Part shown: piece after piece, positions 24,260-36,279 of the stretch | Numbering within the stretch: position 1 is the first letter of the stretch | How the letters are laid out: each line of letters begins with the position of its first letter | Assembly: GCA_947652605.1 (NCBI GenBank) | Contig: OX393576.1 | Coordinates: 16,022,575 to 16,086,574, forward strand | Length of the DNA stretch: 64,000 bases | Direction of reading: 5' to 3' | DNA from: Elmis aenea | Taxonomy: Eukaryota > Arthropoda > Insecta > Coleoptera > Elmidae | The notes under the pieces: generated by a model | Told to the model about the DNA's origin: nothing | The model's database searches: none | What the model saw: only the letters and a program-made list of their open reading frames with translations | Position numbers and translations under genes: made by a program

Positions 24260-24567
24260 TATTTTTTGTTGCCAGACAATAAATATATACATACAAAAGC
24301 GATTTTGCAAGCCGTTTTGGCCCAGAACTTGGTAGTTCTTCCACACTCTACTCCCTTTCGCTTTCTTCCTCCGCAATTCATTATGTTTTCTCTCTTAGTT
24401 CTGCCTCCACAGCTTCTCTCCATCTTTTTCTGGGTCTTCCTCTTGTTTTCTTGTATGTAGGCTCTCTCCACGCTATCTCTTTTATTATTCTGCTGTCCTT
24501 CCTTTTCTCAATATGTCCTAACCATTGTATCCTTCTGGCATTTATTACTTTGTCTATAGTTGCTTTT
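24260..24567 (-). pseudogene. LINE reverse-transcriptase C-terminal remnant, antisense
   Basis: On the minus strand from about 24567 an uninterrupted frame reads NARRIQWLGHIEKRKDSRII, then KEIAWREPTYKKTRGRPRKR and WREAVEAELREK, ending in a stop near 24387. In another frame NYQVLGQNGLQNR follows. 'LGHxxRxxxxRxxK...RGRPxxRWxxxV' is the standard C-terminal region of many insect non-LTR retrotransposon polymerases. The rest of the element is missing. The 54-residue intact stretch suggests this copy is younger than the ones at 9485 and 30810. Confidence 0.85.
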
Positions 24568-26917
24568 TTGAAAATAAATATAGCTACATGAAATTTTTTT
24601 TAAGATTAATGATTGCTGCATTAGGCAATAGATACTTACATCTGCAATCATTTTTATGCATAAAACAAATTAAATCAAAAACTAATCGACGAATATTGTT
24701 TGCATACATTTTTTAAAAATAAGGTTTAAAAATTGACACAAAATATCGATAGGGCAATTCTGACATCAACGAAACACTTGCATAGTTGTCATTAGCACTA
24801 TTTTAATTTTTGACGATGATTATTGATCGTTATTAATTCTAATTTTGAGAACACCTTTTTGTTCAATTTAGTAAATAAAATATTTTATTTGTTGTACCTA
24901 TATTCAATTTACTTTATTATTAAGAAACCTCTATTTGTTTAATTAACCTTGCGTTATTATTTTTGTTATATTTGTAGAACTATTTCGTATCTATAAACAA
25001 TTTTTGTTTAAAATTTGGTCCACTAATCACTTTCCGTACCCCTGTGTGGCCCTCCTCTTAAAAAGTTTGGGGGCCCCTGACATGAGGTGTTGAAGTTTTT
25101 ACGTTAATCTGAAATTAGAGAAGAACGTTAATAAGTAGATAAAAATATTTTGTGTAAGTAGAAAAATAGTCTATAATGAAGGCCAAAAAAAGTTTTTATA
25201 AGATTTTTAAAAATTTTAAATTACATAGTAATTCATAGTTAATTTTTAAAAGTTTAATTCAATTTTTTTCGACTACAGCTACTACAAATTTTAATAATAT
25301 TAAATATGTTATTACATAGCCATGTTGACAAATGTTACTTAAATTATTTTGACAAAAAATGTCGTTCATATCATTTACAAAAATATGATAAATTAAAATG
25401 CCTGATGTCATAAACTTTTTAAACGCATAAATACACAAACACATACTTATCTCTCACATATAAATGGCGAATGTATTTGGTGGTCACTCCAGTTTATTTA
25501 TCTTTAAAAGAATAAGATAATTTAAACATTATTCTGAGTAACATTATAATATTGTTTTATTTGTAAATCTTTGTGAAAATTTGTGGCATTTTTTAAATAA
25601 AAATAGACAATAACCAATCGTGTTTTATAAATGGTTACAAGTAACTTAACAAAATAAGTATTTTATAAGTTAAGTCACAAATTTTACTAACAATAGTTTA
25701 AACGCGATTGTAGTGACATATCTGCGTTTTGCTAGACGTATCTATACATTTAACTTTCGATTTTATTGTTGCAGAAAGGTTGTTTCTCTGTTTTTGTTGG
25801 CGTTCGTTGTTCTCAGTGAAACATACACGTGAAATATTGTGAAACAGATAAGACTTATATGAAGCCCTAAAAGTAAAAGGCTATTTTGCGAGAAGCGAAA
25901 GCGTACCTAAATTTAAGCATTGTTATGCTGAACACGCCATACGTCCCACCCTTATTTTACGACCAGGGTTTTCATTTCCGAAGGTTATATTTTTTTGATA
26001 CTACCCTTTGAATAGGTTGAGATATGCAAGGACTCTCGGGCCGTATTTAAATGACCAAGCATTTTAGGAACTAATGGACCAGTTTTTATGCTCATCTGGT
26101 CATTGCGGCTGTAACCTTATACACAATATCACAACATTGTACGTTACGGCAATAAGAGATTACGTGGAATTAAATAATAAATTGTATTTTAGTACTGTAT
26201 TGCCATTCTCCGTTGATAAAAAAAAACTATAGGTATACAATGCTTTATCTTTTATCAGTCCATAAAAAATAATGTTTCGTGAATCCGATAGAAATAATCA
26301 AAAAATATAAATAAAACGTTAACATTAAATTCATATAAATTTTTCATGCGATACTATGTTTACAATTTGAACTCCTCTGTAAAGTAACGCATTTCTTATG
26401 ATTTATTTTACATATATGTACCTTTGTACCTAGGCAAAATAAAAGATGCTACGATATTTTTACAAAACATTTTGATTGTATAAACACTCTTTCAATAAAT
26501 GTTGAAATCTTAAAAAGTATTTTTTTTTAAGTATGTTTAAAATTACATTTGAATTATTATGCATCAATGTTAAGCTCTTTTTCCCAGTGTCAAAGAAATT
26601 GGTAAATGTCTAAATTATTTAGGTAATTCATTTTAAATACAAGCTATGTAAGTTTAATAAAATTATTTTTTCAATCCAAGAACAAAGTGTCTTAAACTGA
26701 CAGATTTGATATAAGTAGGCTTAATTAAAAATAACTTTTTATTTCTTGTACAAACTGATGTTGATCAGTTTCAAAACGCCCTTCTCTTCATCAGTAGCAG
26801 TCTTATTGTAAAATAAGCAATAAAAAATTAACTTTAAAAATTGTTACAGGCAACTAATCAAAATAGATAATTTGTTGTAAAATTGTTGAAGACTATTTAT
26901 AGTAGGTATCTATAGTA
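24568..26917. other. AT-rich DNA, nothing recognised apart from a hAT end
   Basis: A solitary hAT-like end at 25051-25078 is listed separately. 25700-26170 is slightly less AT-rich without coding features. Confidence 0.4.
25051..25078. mobile_element. Solitary hAT-like end
   Basis: AAGTTTGGGGGCCCCTG resembles the right end of hAT MITEs in this window (inverse CAGGGGCCCCCAAACTT). An upstream ACCCCTG GTGTGGCCC word near 25039 may belong to it. No matching left end was found, so it is a truncated copy or chance. Confidence 0.3.
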
Positions 26918-27715
26918 CAGGGTGAGTCATTAGTGGCGGATCGGTCGATTGTGGCTAAATGGTTTGAGATAGAAAGTTGATTCAAACAGTATTCCATATA
27001 GTTTTTTCTTCCGAACACGATAAAATTATTTTGAAATATACAGGGTGAGTCACCTCTCTGGAACCAATAGCAACTTTTATATTTCAAATACAAAACTCCA
27101 TTTTTTATTTAATATTCTTGACCGCCTTCATTTTAGCTTTACATCGATATAAAATACTACAGGTTTTTATGCGGCCTTGTCACTAAAAAAAAATATTTTT
27201 CAAAGTCTTTATTTAAAAAATTCTCCTGAAGTCATTTTTCGAAGCACAGAGTTGTAATTTGGTAAGGATATGCAGAAAACATTGCTCTATTAGCTCCATA
27301 CGAAAAAGTTTGAATCACGCATACAGGGTTCATAAATAGGTGGCAACTTTCTTGATTTTCAAAAGCTCGTAATTCAATTTTTTCAAATGCAAACCCCTGT
27401 ATTTTCTTATGTCATCGAATTCGTCTTCAAGAGAGCTTTATTTTTTGTTAAGTATGTCCTATACCCAAAACTCGTACTTTTCGAGATATTCGACTTTTTT
27501 TTCCCTAATGATTATTAAAGCAATAGGATGCCATGGAAATCGAAAAAGCCGACTGTTCACTTCACTAACGTCAGAAACTTGTAATTTATTTCTTGAATCA
27601 TAGCATTTCCACAATTAATTTCACTTTACAAGAGCAAATTGATATGGATTATTGCTTGAGAGAAGGCGAAAGTAATCCTTTGCTGGCGGCAAGGATTTAC
27701 GCACATTTTGATTAA
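26918..27715 (+). mobile_element. Three tandem CAGGGTG/CAGGGTT left ends, last one with transposase start
   Basis: TA-CAGGGTGAGTCATTAGTGG starts at 26918, TA-CAGGGTGAGTCACCTCTC at 27041 and TA-CAGGGTTCATAAATAGG at 27324, all in the same direction with no right ends between them. The third is followed about 290 bases later by a short transposase N-terminus. This fits repeated insertion of one element type into another's 5' region, with later loss of the right-hand parts. Confidence 0.55.
27617..27715 (+). pseudogene. Transposase N-terminus (Tc1/mariner, IS630-type), truncated
   Basis: The frame reads NFTLQEQIDMDYCLREGE, then SNPLLAARIYAHFD and TAA. 'FTxxEQxDMxYCxGE...N...AAxxYxxRxP' is the N-terminal helix-turn-helix segment (DUF4817 type) of many insect transposases annotated as Tc/mariner or IS630-like. 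A stop replaces the expected arginine-proline and nothing of the DDE domain follows. Its position just inside a TA-CAGGGTT end suggests that family supplied transposase for the CAGGGTG elements here. The peptide is short, so the family call is probable rather than certain. Confidence 0.55.
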
Positions 27716-29781
27716 TTTGCACTTATAGGCTAACTAGTTTATTCAATTTCATATAGCAGTGATTTTTTTATGTTCTATTATTTTATTTACAGAATTTATT
27801 TAATGTTTTTTTTTGTGGTTTCACCAAATAATTTGTCTTTCATTTTCCATTTTTCTTCACCCTTTCTTTTTTTTTAAGGGTAAATGTATTTTTATTTATA
27901 CACAATGTCAGTGAAAATGCGTAGTGGTTGAATAAAGTAATGTTTCGTATCTATTTCATAAAATATTTGCAAATTAAGGCTAATTTTTATTTAGTTAAGC
28001 GCAAAATAGTGACGGCGTCCAAAATTGTAACAGTTTCCGCGCTTTTATTTTTTATGTCTCTCCAACTATTTTATATTACATATAACTAACGGATAAATCA
28101 TAGTGTAATTAAACATTTAAGTAACAATTTATAAAATAGGTTAATTTATTTATATATGGTAGTATTAAAAACTTGCAAAAATGCAAAGTATAAATTAGAA
28201 AAGTAATATTTACGGATTATACCTTTTTAATAAATGAAATTATTTTTATTTCAAATAATCCATTGCTACATAAAGCAAGTTTATTTAAATTGCTTAAATA
28301 TTTACAAGAATTCGTTGAATTATATAAAATATAGCAGTAGGTATGTGCAAAACCAAAACCGAGATAGCAATATTGAAGATTTGCAGTTTTTGTTTGTGAA
28401 TTTTCAATATCTAATACATTTTATTAAAGCAAAGACAAAATTTATCTTGATATAAATGGTGTAATTTTTGTTTTGAGTATTTATGAAAATACTGGTTGCA
28501 TTTACCACAATTTGAATTTTATAAAGTCCACAAAAACTGCGACTAAAAACGATAAAAATTTGACCGGGTGAAATCGCGTTGTTTTTTTTGTAATTATTAA
28601 AAATAATGCCTATCTTTTTGTAAAATAGATTTCAATTTGAATTTTGTTTTCTCAAATTTTAGATCACGTATTTCTGGCTTTTTAACGCCCAACATATGAC
28701 ATTTATCGACCGGTTCTTGATTGGTTAATAAAAGTAATATAGATGGTTAAATATAAAAGTTAATAAACCAATAAAATCTTGATTGTACCTAGCAATGCAA
28801 GGGCGAGAGAAACTCAATTAGCAGGAGTTCTCAATAAATAATATTTTTGTCGTCATCAATCTTATGTGTTTATACAAATAACATCCGTTTTCATTATTAG
28901 ATTTCTTATACTGCGTTTACACCACGAAGTTAATGTACAGTTAATACGGATTTAACTCAGTTCGAATTGGAAGGTGTTTATATGACGTGCTAATATACCT
29001 ACGCTTTGGTACTGACCCCCAAAATGGCAGCTTGATATGCCAATATAACTACCAATTTGAAATGTCCCTGGTTTTTGTGTTGTTCACACAGTCTAAAATA
29101 ACTAAAAGTTTGTTTTTTTAATTGTACGAAGTATTTTTATTAAGTTATCTATAAACTTCCTTCGTTTTGATTGATTCCATAATCACTTAAAACTAAAAGT
29201 AATATTAGATCTTTAGCTGTTACTATTTTGCATTGTTGTGACTAAAATCAAACTGTTACATGTAAAATAAAACTCGAAATTTGTGCCCTAAACCTCACAT
29301 GAAAGCAGGTTCAATGATATGCGAATTAACGAACAGAATTCGCATTATCAACTTTTTACATACTTATCAAATTCAAGGAAATTCTAATGGGCTTAGTACG
29401 AATTAGCTAATGCATGTAAACGTGGTAAGTATGGAATTTAAACGCTTTTAAAATACCTAGAATATAAAAGGTTCGGTATAGTTTATATTCAGCTTCATAA
29501 TTCTAATTTGATAACAAATTCATTGCAGAAACATGTTATTTCACTCGCTACTTTTAAATCCGTAGAGATAACAATTAAAAGCAAATGATTTTGAGAGGAA
29601 TATGTGCAAGATATCTTGAATTTTTTGTGCGACTACTTAAAACTTCTGTTTGTGTACCCATTTATGTTTTATTTCACTTTTTATGACTATTTAATGGATT
29701 TTTTATTTGATTTAGTAGCACTTTTTTTAAGTTGCTTTAATATTGTTATCTATTCGATGTATCGACATAGTTTATATTATA
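27716..29781. other. AT-rich DNA, nothing recognised
   Basis: The frame 28234-28455 is low-complexity. 28660-29060 is less AT-rich and has no coding or repeat features I recognise. Confidence 0.45.
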
Positions 29782-29789
29782 ATATACAG

Positions 29790-30666
29790 CAGGGGTGGCC
29801 AAACTTTTAGACGTTAGGGGCGACTTTTGACTGAAAGTGTACTCGCGGGCGACTACGTTTTTTGTAAGGTATACCTACTTACGACTTGGCGTTTTTTAAG
29901 GACTTTTTAAGTATTTACAAATCATTGACTTTTTTTAGAAGATACTTACGAACTTGTGTCTTTTTTTATGAAATTTTAGATACCTACTTACGAAATGTTG
30001 AAGTTTTTTTCTAGAAGACACAAATTGGTGAAGACATTTTACTATGACTATTATTAAATTACCTATAAATAACTATTTTCTAGAACTGGTTCTGAATTTT
30101 AAAAAATTCAAGAAAATACCGGAAAAAAAGAAAATAATTTTTTTACAATTAATTGTATTAAAATAAATTAAAAGAAAATTTCACAAAAACAAACAACCAT
30201 AGAATTGTTTTATTCTGATGACACTTGGCATTGCACAGTTTCGACCAGTTTGTCAAAATTTGGCTCGTATGAACTTAAACTAATTCTTAAACACAATTAC
30301 CAATATAGATCAGATAATGGTGACCTATGTTTAGTTTTTATCCCATTCAGGCAGGAAAATGCTGATCGCACAAATATGTTGAACAAAAAGCATTGAAATA
30401 TGCAACAACTCTCCATATATTTGGTATATTTGGATATTTATCCCTGCTTATTAATTTCTAGAAGCTTTCATTTGAAGCCATTGATTTTAAAAGTATAGGT
30501 ATAGGTATCTATTATTAGCAAAAAATAATTTTGAATTAACTTTTTAATTCAAATACGCTCTAAATTTATCACTATAATTTGTCAATGTTCAAGTCAGCTT
30601 CACGGGCGGCTTCCAGAGGCATTGCGGTCGACCAGTCGACCGCGGTCGACGTCTTGGCCACCCCTG
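29790..30666. mobile_element. hAT element with CAGGGGTGGCCAA ends, inside another element's end
   Basis: It starts CAGGGGTGGCCAAACTTTTA and ends GACGTCTTGGCCACCCCTG. ATATACAG occurs at 29782-29789 and again at 30667-30674, a perfect 8-bp target duplication. The target word is itself the start of a TATACAGG-type element, whose body continues after 30674 (GATGAGTATTTTTGATGGTA). The right subterminal part is a GGTCGACC-rich hairpin (30625-30652). No transposase was recognised in its 877 bases. Confidence 0.92.
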
Positions 30667-30671
30667 ATATA

Positions 30672-30810
30672 CAGGATGAGTATTTTTGATGGTAACTACG
30701 GATATCTCCGAAATTATGCGAGATAGAGATACGATTAAGTGGGGAAAGTAGTGCAGAATTATAAAGCTGAGATAAATAAAAGTTTTTAAAATTAAAAAAG
30801 ATATATTATG
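30672..30810 (+). mobile_element. CAGGATGAG-ended element fragment, split by hAT insertion
   Basis: Without the hAT insertion and one ATATACAG copy the sequence reads TAATATACAGGATGAGTATT, a standard TA-CAGG left end. It is followed by GGATATCTCCGAAATTATGC, a motif (ATATCTC) often seen just inside these ends. No right end was found and the 3' limit is arbitrary. Confidence 0.45.
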
Positions 30811-31340
30811 TAAAAACGTTATCAGGCTTTTTAGGCCCAAAGCTTGAAGATTCATCTCCACTCCTCGCATTTTTATTTACTCTCCAATTTCGTACTATAC
30901 CCTTTTCTTGTATGTAGTTCTCTTTCTATCGTGTGCTTCCATTTCATTCTGGAACGACCCTATTGTCTCTTATAAATGGGTTAAAATGCGTAACTCTCTT
31001 TACTATCCGATAATCTTCCCTTCTTTTTACATGTACTAATCATCTTATGTCTCTGCGCTCTTCTAATTGTTCGTTATTTTTTTACACCGTCTTCCTTTTT
31101 TCCCCCAAATATGTTCCTAAGGATTTTTCGTTCTCAGATCTCTAAGTTTTCTGTACCTATGTTCTTGGTTCATGATTCATGTTACACATCCGTAAATAAT
31201 TGTTGGTCGGACTATCGCCTTGTACATCATGTAGTTTTGCCTTTCGCGGTATGCTCTTTGATTTTAAGAGCGTGCTCAATGCATCTGCACAACGATCGCC
31301 TATCAGATAGGTTGTTCTCTTATTGGTATTTTTCTAAACC
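30811..31340 (-). pseudogene. LINE reverse-transcriptase remnant, antisense
   Basis: On the minus strand from about 31300, TLLKSKSIPRKAKL is followed after a frameshift by MYKAIVRPTIIYGCVT. This is the 'LKSKxLSRxTKLxLYKxxIRPxxxYGxExW' block near the C-terminus of non-LTR reverse transcriptases. RKLRDLRTKNP follows, then more broken frames. An end reading NLQALGLKSL near 30830 resembles NYQVLGQNGL of the 24.3 kb copy. Stops and frameshifts are numerous. Strand and relative order are clear; the clade is not. Confidence 0.7.
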
Positions 31341-33176
31341 TTTTCTTCTTTTAAATGCTTTGTACATAATACTTAGAAACTTTACAAAAAAAAATGTAGA
31401 TTAGTTGAATCTTAACAAGTATGTATAAGTAAACAGATTTTGTCTAATGACGTTTGCTTATGAGATATAACACATACTTAATTTTTCAATGGAAAATATA
31501 ATTGACTGTGTCTTTATTAAATAGCTTTTTTTTCTGTATTTAATTATTTGAAGGTCAATACAGTTATTTACAAAAACAAAAAAGTTATGAGAGTTATCGC
31601 TATATCTACACTTCACTTACTTACAGGTTTTTTAAAACTGTTTTTGTGTAGTTGGCAAAACTCGTTAATTTTGCAAACAACAATTATTATATCCAGTTTT
31701 GCTAGTTTAACCCACTCTCTAAGTCTTATAATAACAAAGTTACCCACGCATCATGGTAGATAATTGTCACCATGAATAGATATTATCCTTAAAGTCAACG
31801 ATACTTAATTTTTATTAAGAGGTGTAAAGTGTAAAAGTATAAAACTGTCAGTAGCTTTTTCGTCACATTACATTAAAAACCAATTATGTTTCAACGACAA
31901 AGTTATATTTTAACAATATCAACATATTAACAGAACTCATTTAGAAGATTAAAAGTTTTATTGCGTTTTTGAGCAATTTAAAAATGTTGTTTGTTTGACA
32001 AAACGTGGAATATTTTAAGTGGATCAGTGGTTTTAGTTTATTTTGTAGATGCCCCTGAAATAGAGTTGTTTCATGAATAAGCAGGACTTGTTTACATTTT
32101 GTTTTTTGAAGTGGGTAGGCAGTTGCGAAGGCGTAGAAGAAAAATAGTTAATTTGAACTTTTGAACATTATTTTTAACGGAAAATAGCTTCTTACATTCG
32201 ACTTTTATTTTATTCAGCCTCAGGACTTGAATAGTTATGACAATTTTCTATCTTTTATAAATTCAGGTAGGTGTATAAAATATAAATATTGCTTTGAGTT
32301 TGTATTAAACAGAACTCATTAAAACCCTTATAAACCGAAAAATCTGAGTTTGGAAAATCGTCTTTATTTTTTTTATTGTGCAACATTTGTTAACTATTAT
32401 TAAACAATCCTGAAAGTACTTTGCGAGCCGCATTGAATGGTAATCGTGTTTTTCTCCACAAGTTTTTTTAAACCACTTTTAAGTAAATTTTTCTCGATGA
32501 GCATCAAATCGCATTTTTCTTCATTAAAAAAAAAATCCGTTAGATCAATTTTAATTAAAAGTGAATACACGGAGAAAATTTTCAGTTTGTTAATTGGTTC
32601 CATGCTTCCATGAAATTGGTTCTGGTTAGTATCTACACAATTTTTTGTTACGAATATTAATATAAAATACCATTTGTCAAAAATCCATGGATTCAAACCA
32701 AGAATTTTATATCATGGTGTAAGTGGCAGAAGTTGACATTCATTAGAAAAAATTGATGGAGGAATAAATGATGATCACCATCCAATATAGGTAGCTTAAA
32801 ACGTTGTTTAAGGTTTTTTACATATTAAGAAAAATTAGTAAAATAAAAATGTTGGTCGATTTTCCAAATTGAATTTTTAGCATTTTCCAATTTTTTGGAT
32901 TAACGTTTAATATATTTAAAATTACATTATTACATTACTAAATTTAAATCTACATTCAAGCTCTAATAAGCGAGATGCAGAACCTAGAATTGTAATAAAC
33001 TTTTTACATATATCCACAGCATTAATTTGAATTATTTATAACGGAAATCTTGCAGGATACTGCAAATTTTAGTAGCCAAATATGGAAAATGTTTTCCGTG
33101 TATTTTTTTTTGTATTATAAAGAATTATTAAAGAAAAACAAATAAATTTAGAAAAAAATCATTATTCGGTCGTTGT
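31341..33176. other. AT-rich DNA, nothing recognised
   Basis: The frame 32400-32696 (minus, 98 codons) is low-complexity, lysine- and leucine-rich, without motifs. No element ends were seen. Confidence 0.45.
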
Positions 33177-33448
33177 CAGAGCCGGTCCTAGGGTTTGCGG
33201 GGCCGTGTGCGCAAATAAATGCGGGGCCGGATATTTTGATAAAGGGCCGAGTTAAAGTAAAATGTTACTAAAAACTAAAAAAACAGGCTGATGACCTAAA
33301 ACAAAAGCTCTTCGCCCTCATTTTGTTCATACCAAGAAATGCCTAGCGGGATCCTGGGCGAGGAGCTTTTTTTAAGGACACAAGCCCTAAACGGCTAGCG
33401 CGGGGCCGTGTGCGGTGCACACTCTGCACACCCTTATATCCGGCCCTG
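33177..33448. mobile_element. hAT MITE with CAGRGCCGG ends
   Basis: It begins CAGAGCCGGTCCTAGGGTTT and ends CACCCTTATATCCGGCCCTG. The flanks GTCGTTGT and GTCGTTGA match at 7 of 8 positions. The interior is rich in GCGGGGCCG words. It is 272 bases and has no coding capacity. The end type is close to the element at 16975-17560. Confidence 0.88.
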
Positions 33449-35445
33449 GTCGTTGAATTTTGAAATTTTTTGAAAAATTAGTGTTTCCTGACGGTATTGG
33501 TAAATTTTATGCTGTTACATCCAACGTGCTATTTAAATATTTTTCAAAAAAATTTTAACGTAGGTAAATAATTATTTTTAGCTGTATAATAGAAGAAATA
33601 CTTTGAAAATGACATAGGTGAATTTTAATTATGCCTATTTATATTGTACCCAACGCAGTTATTTTAAAAATAAACTATTCTAGAAAGTATCAAAATAAAA
33701 TTAATCATTTTTAAAGCCATTTGAATTATTCAGGTAAATATATTTAGATATGCAGACTATTTTTTTCAATGTTGAGCCTGCTAATTAGCTTTGATTAATA
33801 TTTTTCGTACATTGTTAATTTAAATATTCATTACTATGTTAGAATAAAAAAAGCATTTTAAAGCAATAAATAACTATGTTCTTGCAATCACCTTTTAACG
33901 ATTTGAATAGCTAACGAAAAATTTTTGTTTTTCTTATTTTGTAATGTATATTAAAAAATGCTAAGGTGGCCAAGTATTCTGCCATTTAAATGAGGTTGAA
34001 ATTACAGAAATAGTTTAATATTTAAAATTCTATTCCTCAACCGCTGTTACAGAGCAGGGGATAAGAAAGCACGTGTGGGCACCAAACAGTTCAGAGCTTT
34101 TGTAACAGATGGTGCTGCAACTGCGCCAGTGAGCCGCTCAGTTTAAAATAGGAAAGAAGAGCCAAAGAACGCAAAATTTGATATTGTTAACAACATATTA
34201 TGATTACCTTGAATATTTTTAAATTAAGCTTGTAGCTGTTTTAAAGCCAAAAGGTTTGTTTTTCACTTTTTAGAGAATGATAAACTTAAATAAAATATTT
34301 AGTACAAAATTGTCTTTAAATATTACACTTATAGCTAAAAGATTTATTGAAAAATTAACAGTTACTCACAAAATTTAATGCTAGAAACTGGAATATTACT
34401 TAACGATTTTTTTTCCATAATTATTCAGCACAGCTATTTTAACTTTGATTTTTGAATTAAATATTTAGTACAAAATTGTCTTTAACTTATTATTACACTT
34501 ATAACTAAAAGTTTTATTGAAAAATTAACAGTATCCAACTCACAAAATTTAATGCTAGAAACTAGAACATTACTTCATAGGTAATTTTTTTTCATAATTA
34601 TTCAGCACAGCTATTTTAACTGCAGTAACAAATGTTTAAATCTTATTTTTTAAATTTTAATCAAGGCAACCTTAATAATAAAATAAGTTTGATTTTCTTC
34701 GCTGTTCAATTTTGAGAATCTCTTATAGTTTCTATAGACTATAGACCAATAATGTTCATTTTCAATCATAGGCTAAGCTACAACACATCTACGTTCCGAT
34801 TTAATTGATTTTTAAACGGTAATTATTACGTGTTCATAATTCCGCGAATGTATTTTATTTTTAGTAACATTCAAATCAAGATAACAGTAAAATTGTGGTC
34901 GTTTATAAAATATTACTACTTTTGGTGACAGTTTTAATTTCATTCCATTTACATATTATACATAATTAATTTTAGAGTACGGTATTTGGTTGCTCTTAAA
35001 ATCCGTAGCTGTCGCTACTAAATGTGTTTGAATAATTAACAATTTCGTAAGTTTTTGTGCAAAGCAATTAGCATAAAAAGCACAGTATAAAAAATATGTA
35101 CATGTGTCCAAAGTAGGTACTACACTTCGTGTGTATTATGATTTATTCACATATGCATAGGAATCTGGGAGTGTTATTAATATGACTTACAGTTATAATG
35201 ATCCATTATAATAATTTTTAATTGTTTAATTAAGTTTGCATTCTCGTGAAATTGTAATCTGATCGTATTATATGTGATAAAATTGTTAAAACTTTATTGT
35301 TTTACATTAAGCGAATTGTGTTAAACATTATAATTATGCATGAAGATAATTTAATCTTTTTAAATTACGCTCTTATCGCCGTTTCAAAATTTCATGCTTA
35401 CGCCGATTAATAATATATTATTACACTTGCTGTAAAATCAGTATA
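33449..35445. other. AT-rich DNA with one GC-richer patch and a tandem duplication
   Basis: 34040-34160 is a GC-richer patch with an open + frame containing AGDKKARVGTKQFRAFVTDG up to a stop near 34146; no family is recognised. The tandem duplication at 34293-34620 is listed separately. Confidence 0.35.
34293..34620. repeat. Diverged tandem duplication, ~150-160-bp unit
   Basis: The unit from AAATATTTAGTACAAAATTG to ATTCAGCACAGCTATTTTAA occurs at about 34293-34443 and again at about 34458-34620. Small substitutions and a few indels separate the two, so the duplication is not recent. Confidence 0.85.
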
Positions 35446-36279
35446 CAGGGTGTTTCTTAAGTATTGCAAAAAAATCCTTAGACATCTCCTTTCGAAGTTA
35501 CACCCCACTAAAGGGGTGCGGTAAAATTAGGTTTTTATTTTATTTCTCAAATTTGGATAAATTTAGGAAAATGATATTTGGTAAATGTTTTATACTTATT
35601 AAAAGGTTTCTCACTGTAATATTTTTAATCATCTCCCACCTCCACAGGGGGCTGAAAAGTGCGACGCCTGTTGGTTTCCTTGTCAGAACTTTTTGGTGGG
35701 TTAAAATTTTTTAATTAAAAATAATTTTTTTCAAAGCTTGATTTATTTAGAAACTTTATTTATTCTCTAGTTTATCTCGTAAAACCTACCGTTTTTGAGT
35801 AAAAAATAAAATATGTAAACATGAACCATCAAATATTCCAATATAAAACGATTCATTTTGGTGGTTGCCATGGTTTGTTTATGTTCATATTGACTAGAGA
35901 ACTAGAGAATAAACAAAGTTTCTAAATAAATCAAGCTTTAAAAAAAATTATTTTTAATTAAAAAATTTTAACCCACCAAAAAGTTCTGACAAGGAAACCA
36001 ACAGGCGTCGCACATTTTAGCCCCCTGTGAAGATGGGAGATGTTTGAAAATATTACTATGGGAAACCTTTTAATAAGTATAAAACACCTACCAAATATTA
36101 GTTTCCTAAATTTATCCAAATTTGAGAAATAAAATAAAAACCTAATTTTACCGTACCCCTTTAGGGGGGTGTAACTTCGAAAGGAGACGTCTAAGGAATT
36201 TTTTTTTAATGAAAGACCCCTTAATTTTCGATAAGGAATCACCTCCTGAATTTTTTTGCAATACTTAAGAAATACCCTG
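35446..36279. mobile_element. Foldback element with ~330-bp inverted arms
   Basis: It opens CAGGGTGTTTCTTAAGTATT and closes AATACTTAAGAAATACCCTG, flanked by TA. The arms pair through CGAAGTTACACCCC, GGCGTCGCAC/GTGCGACGCC and ATTTATTCTCTAGT. The right arm carries an extra ~50 bases (about 36205-36255) absent from the left. The 112-codon frame on the minus strand at 35958-36293 is simply the arm read in one frame and is not a gene. Confidence 0.9.

Noticed and set aside
24259..24471. 70-codon basic frame on the minus strand
   Set aside because: It is an alternative frame of the LINE remnant; the frame with LGHIEKR and RGRPRKRW is the real one.
32400..32696. 98-codon minus-strand frame
   Set aside because: Low-complexity, no motifs, no splice or promoter context.
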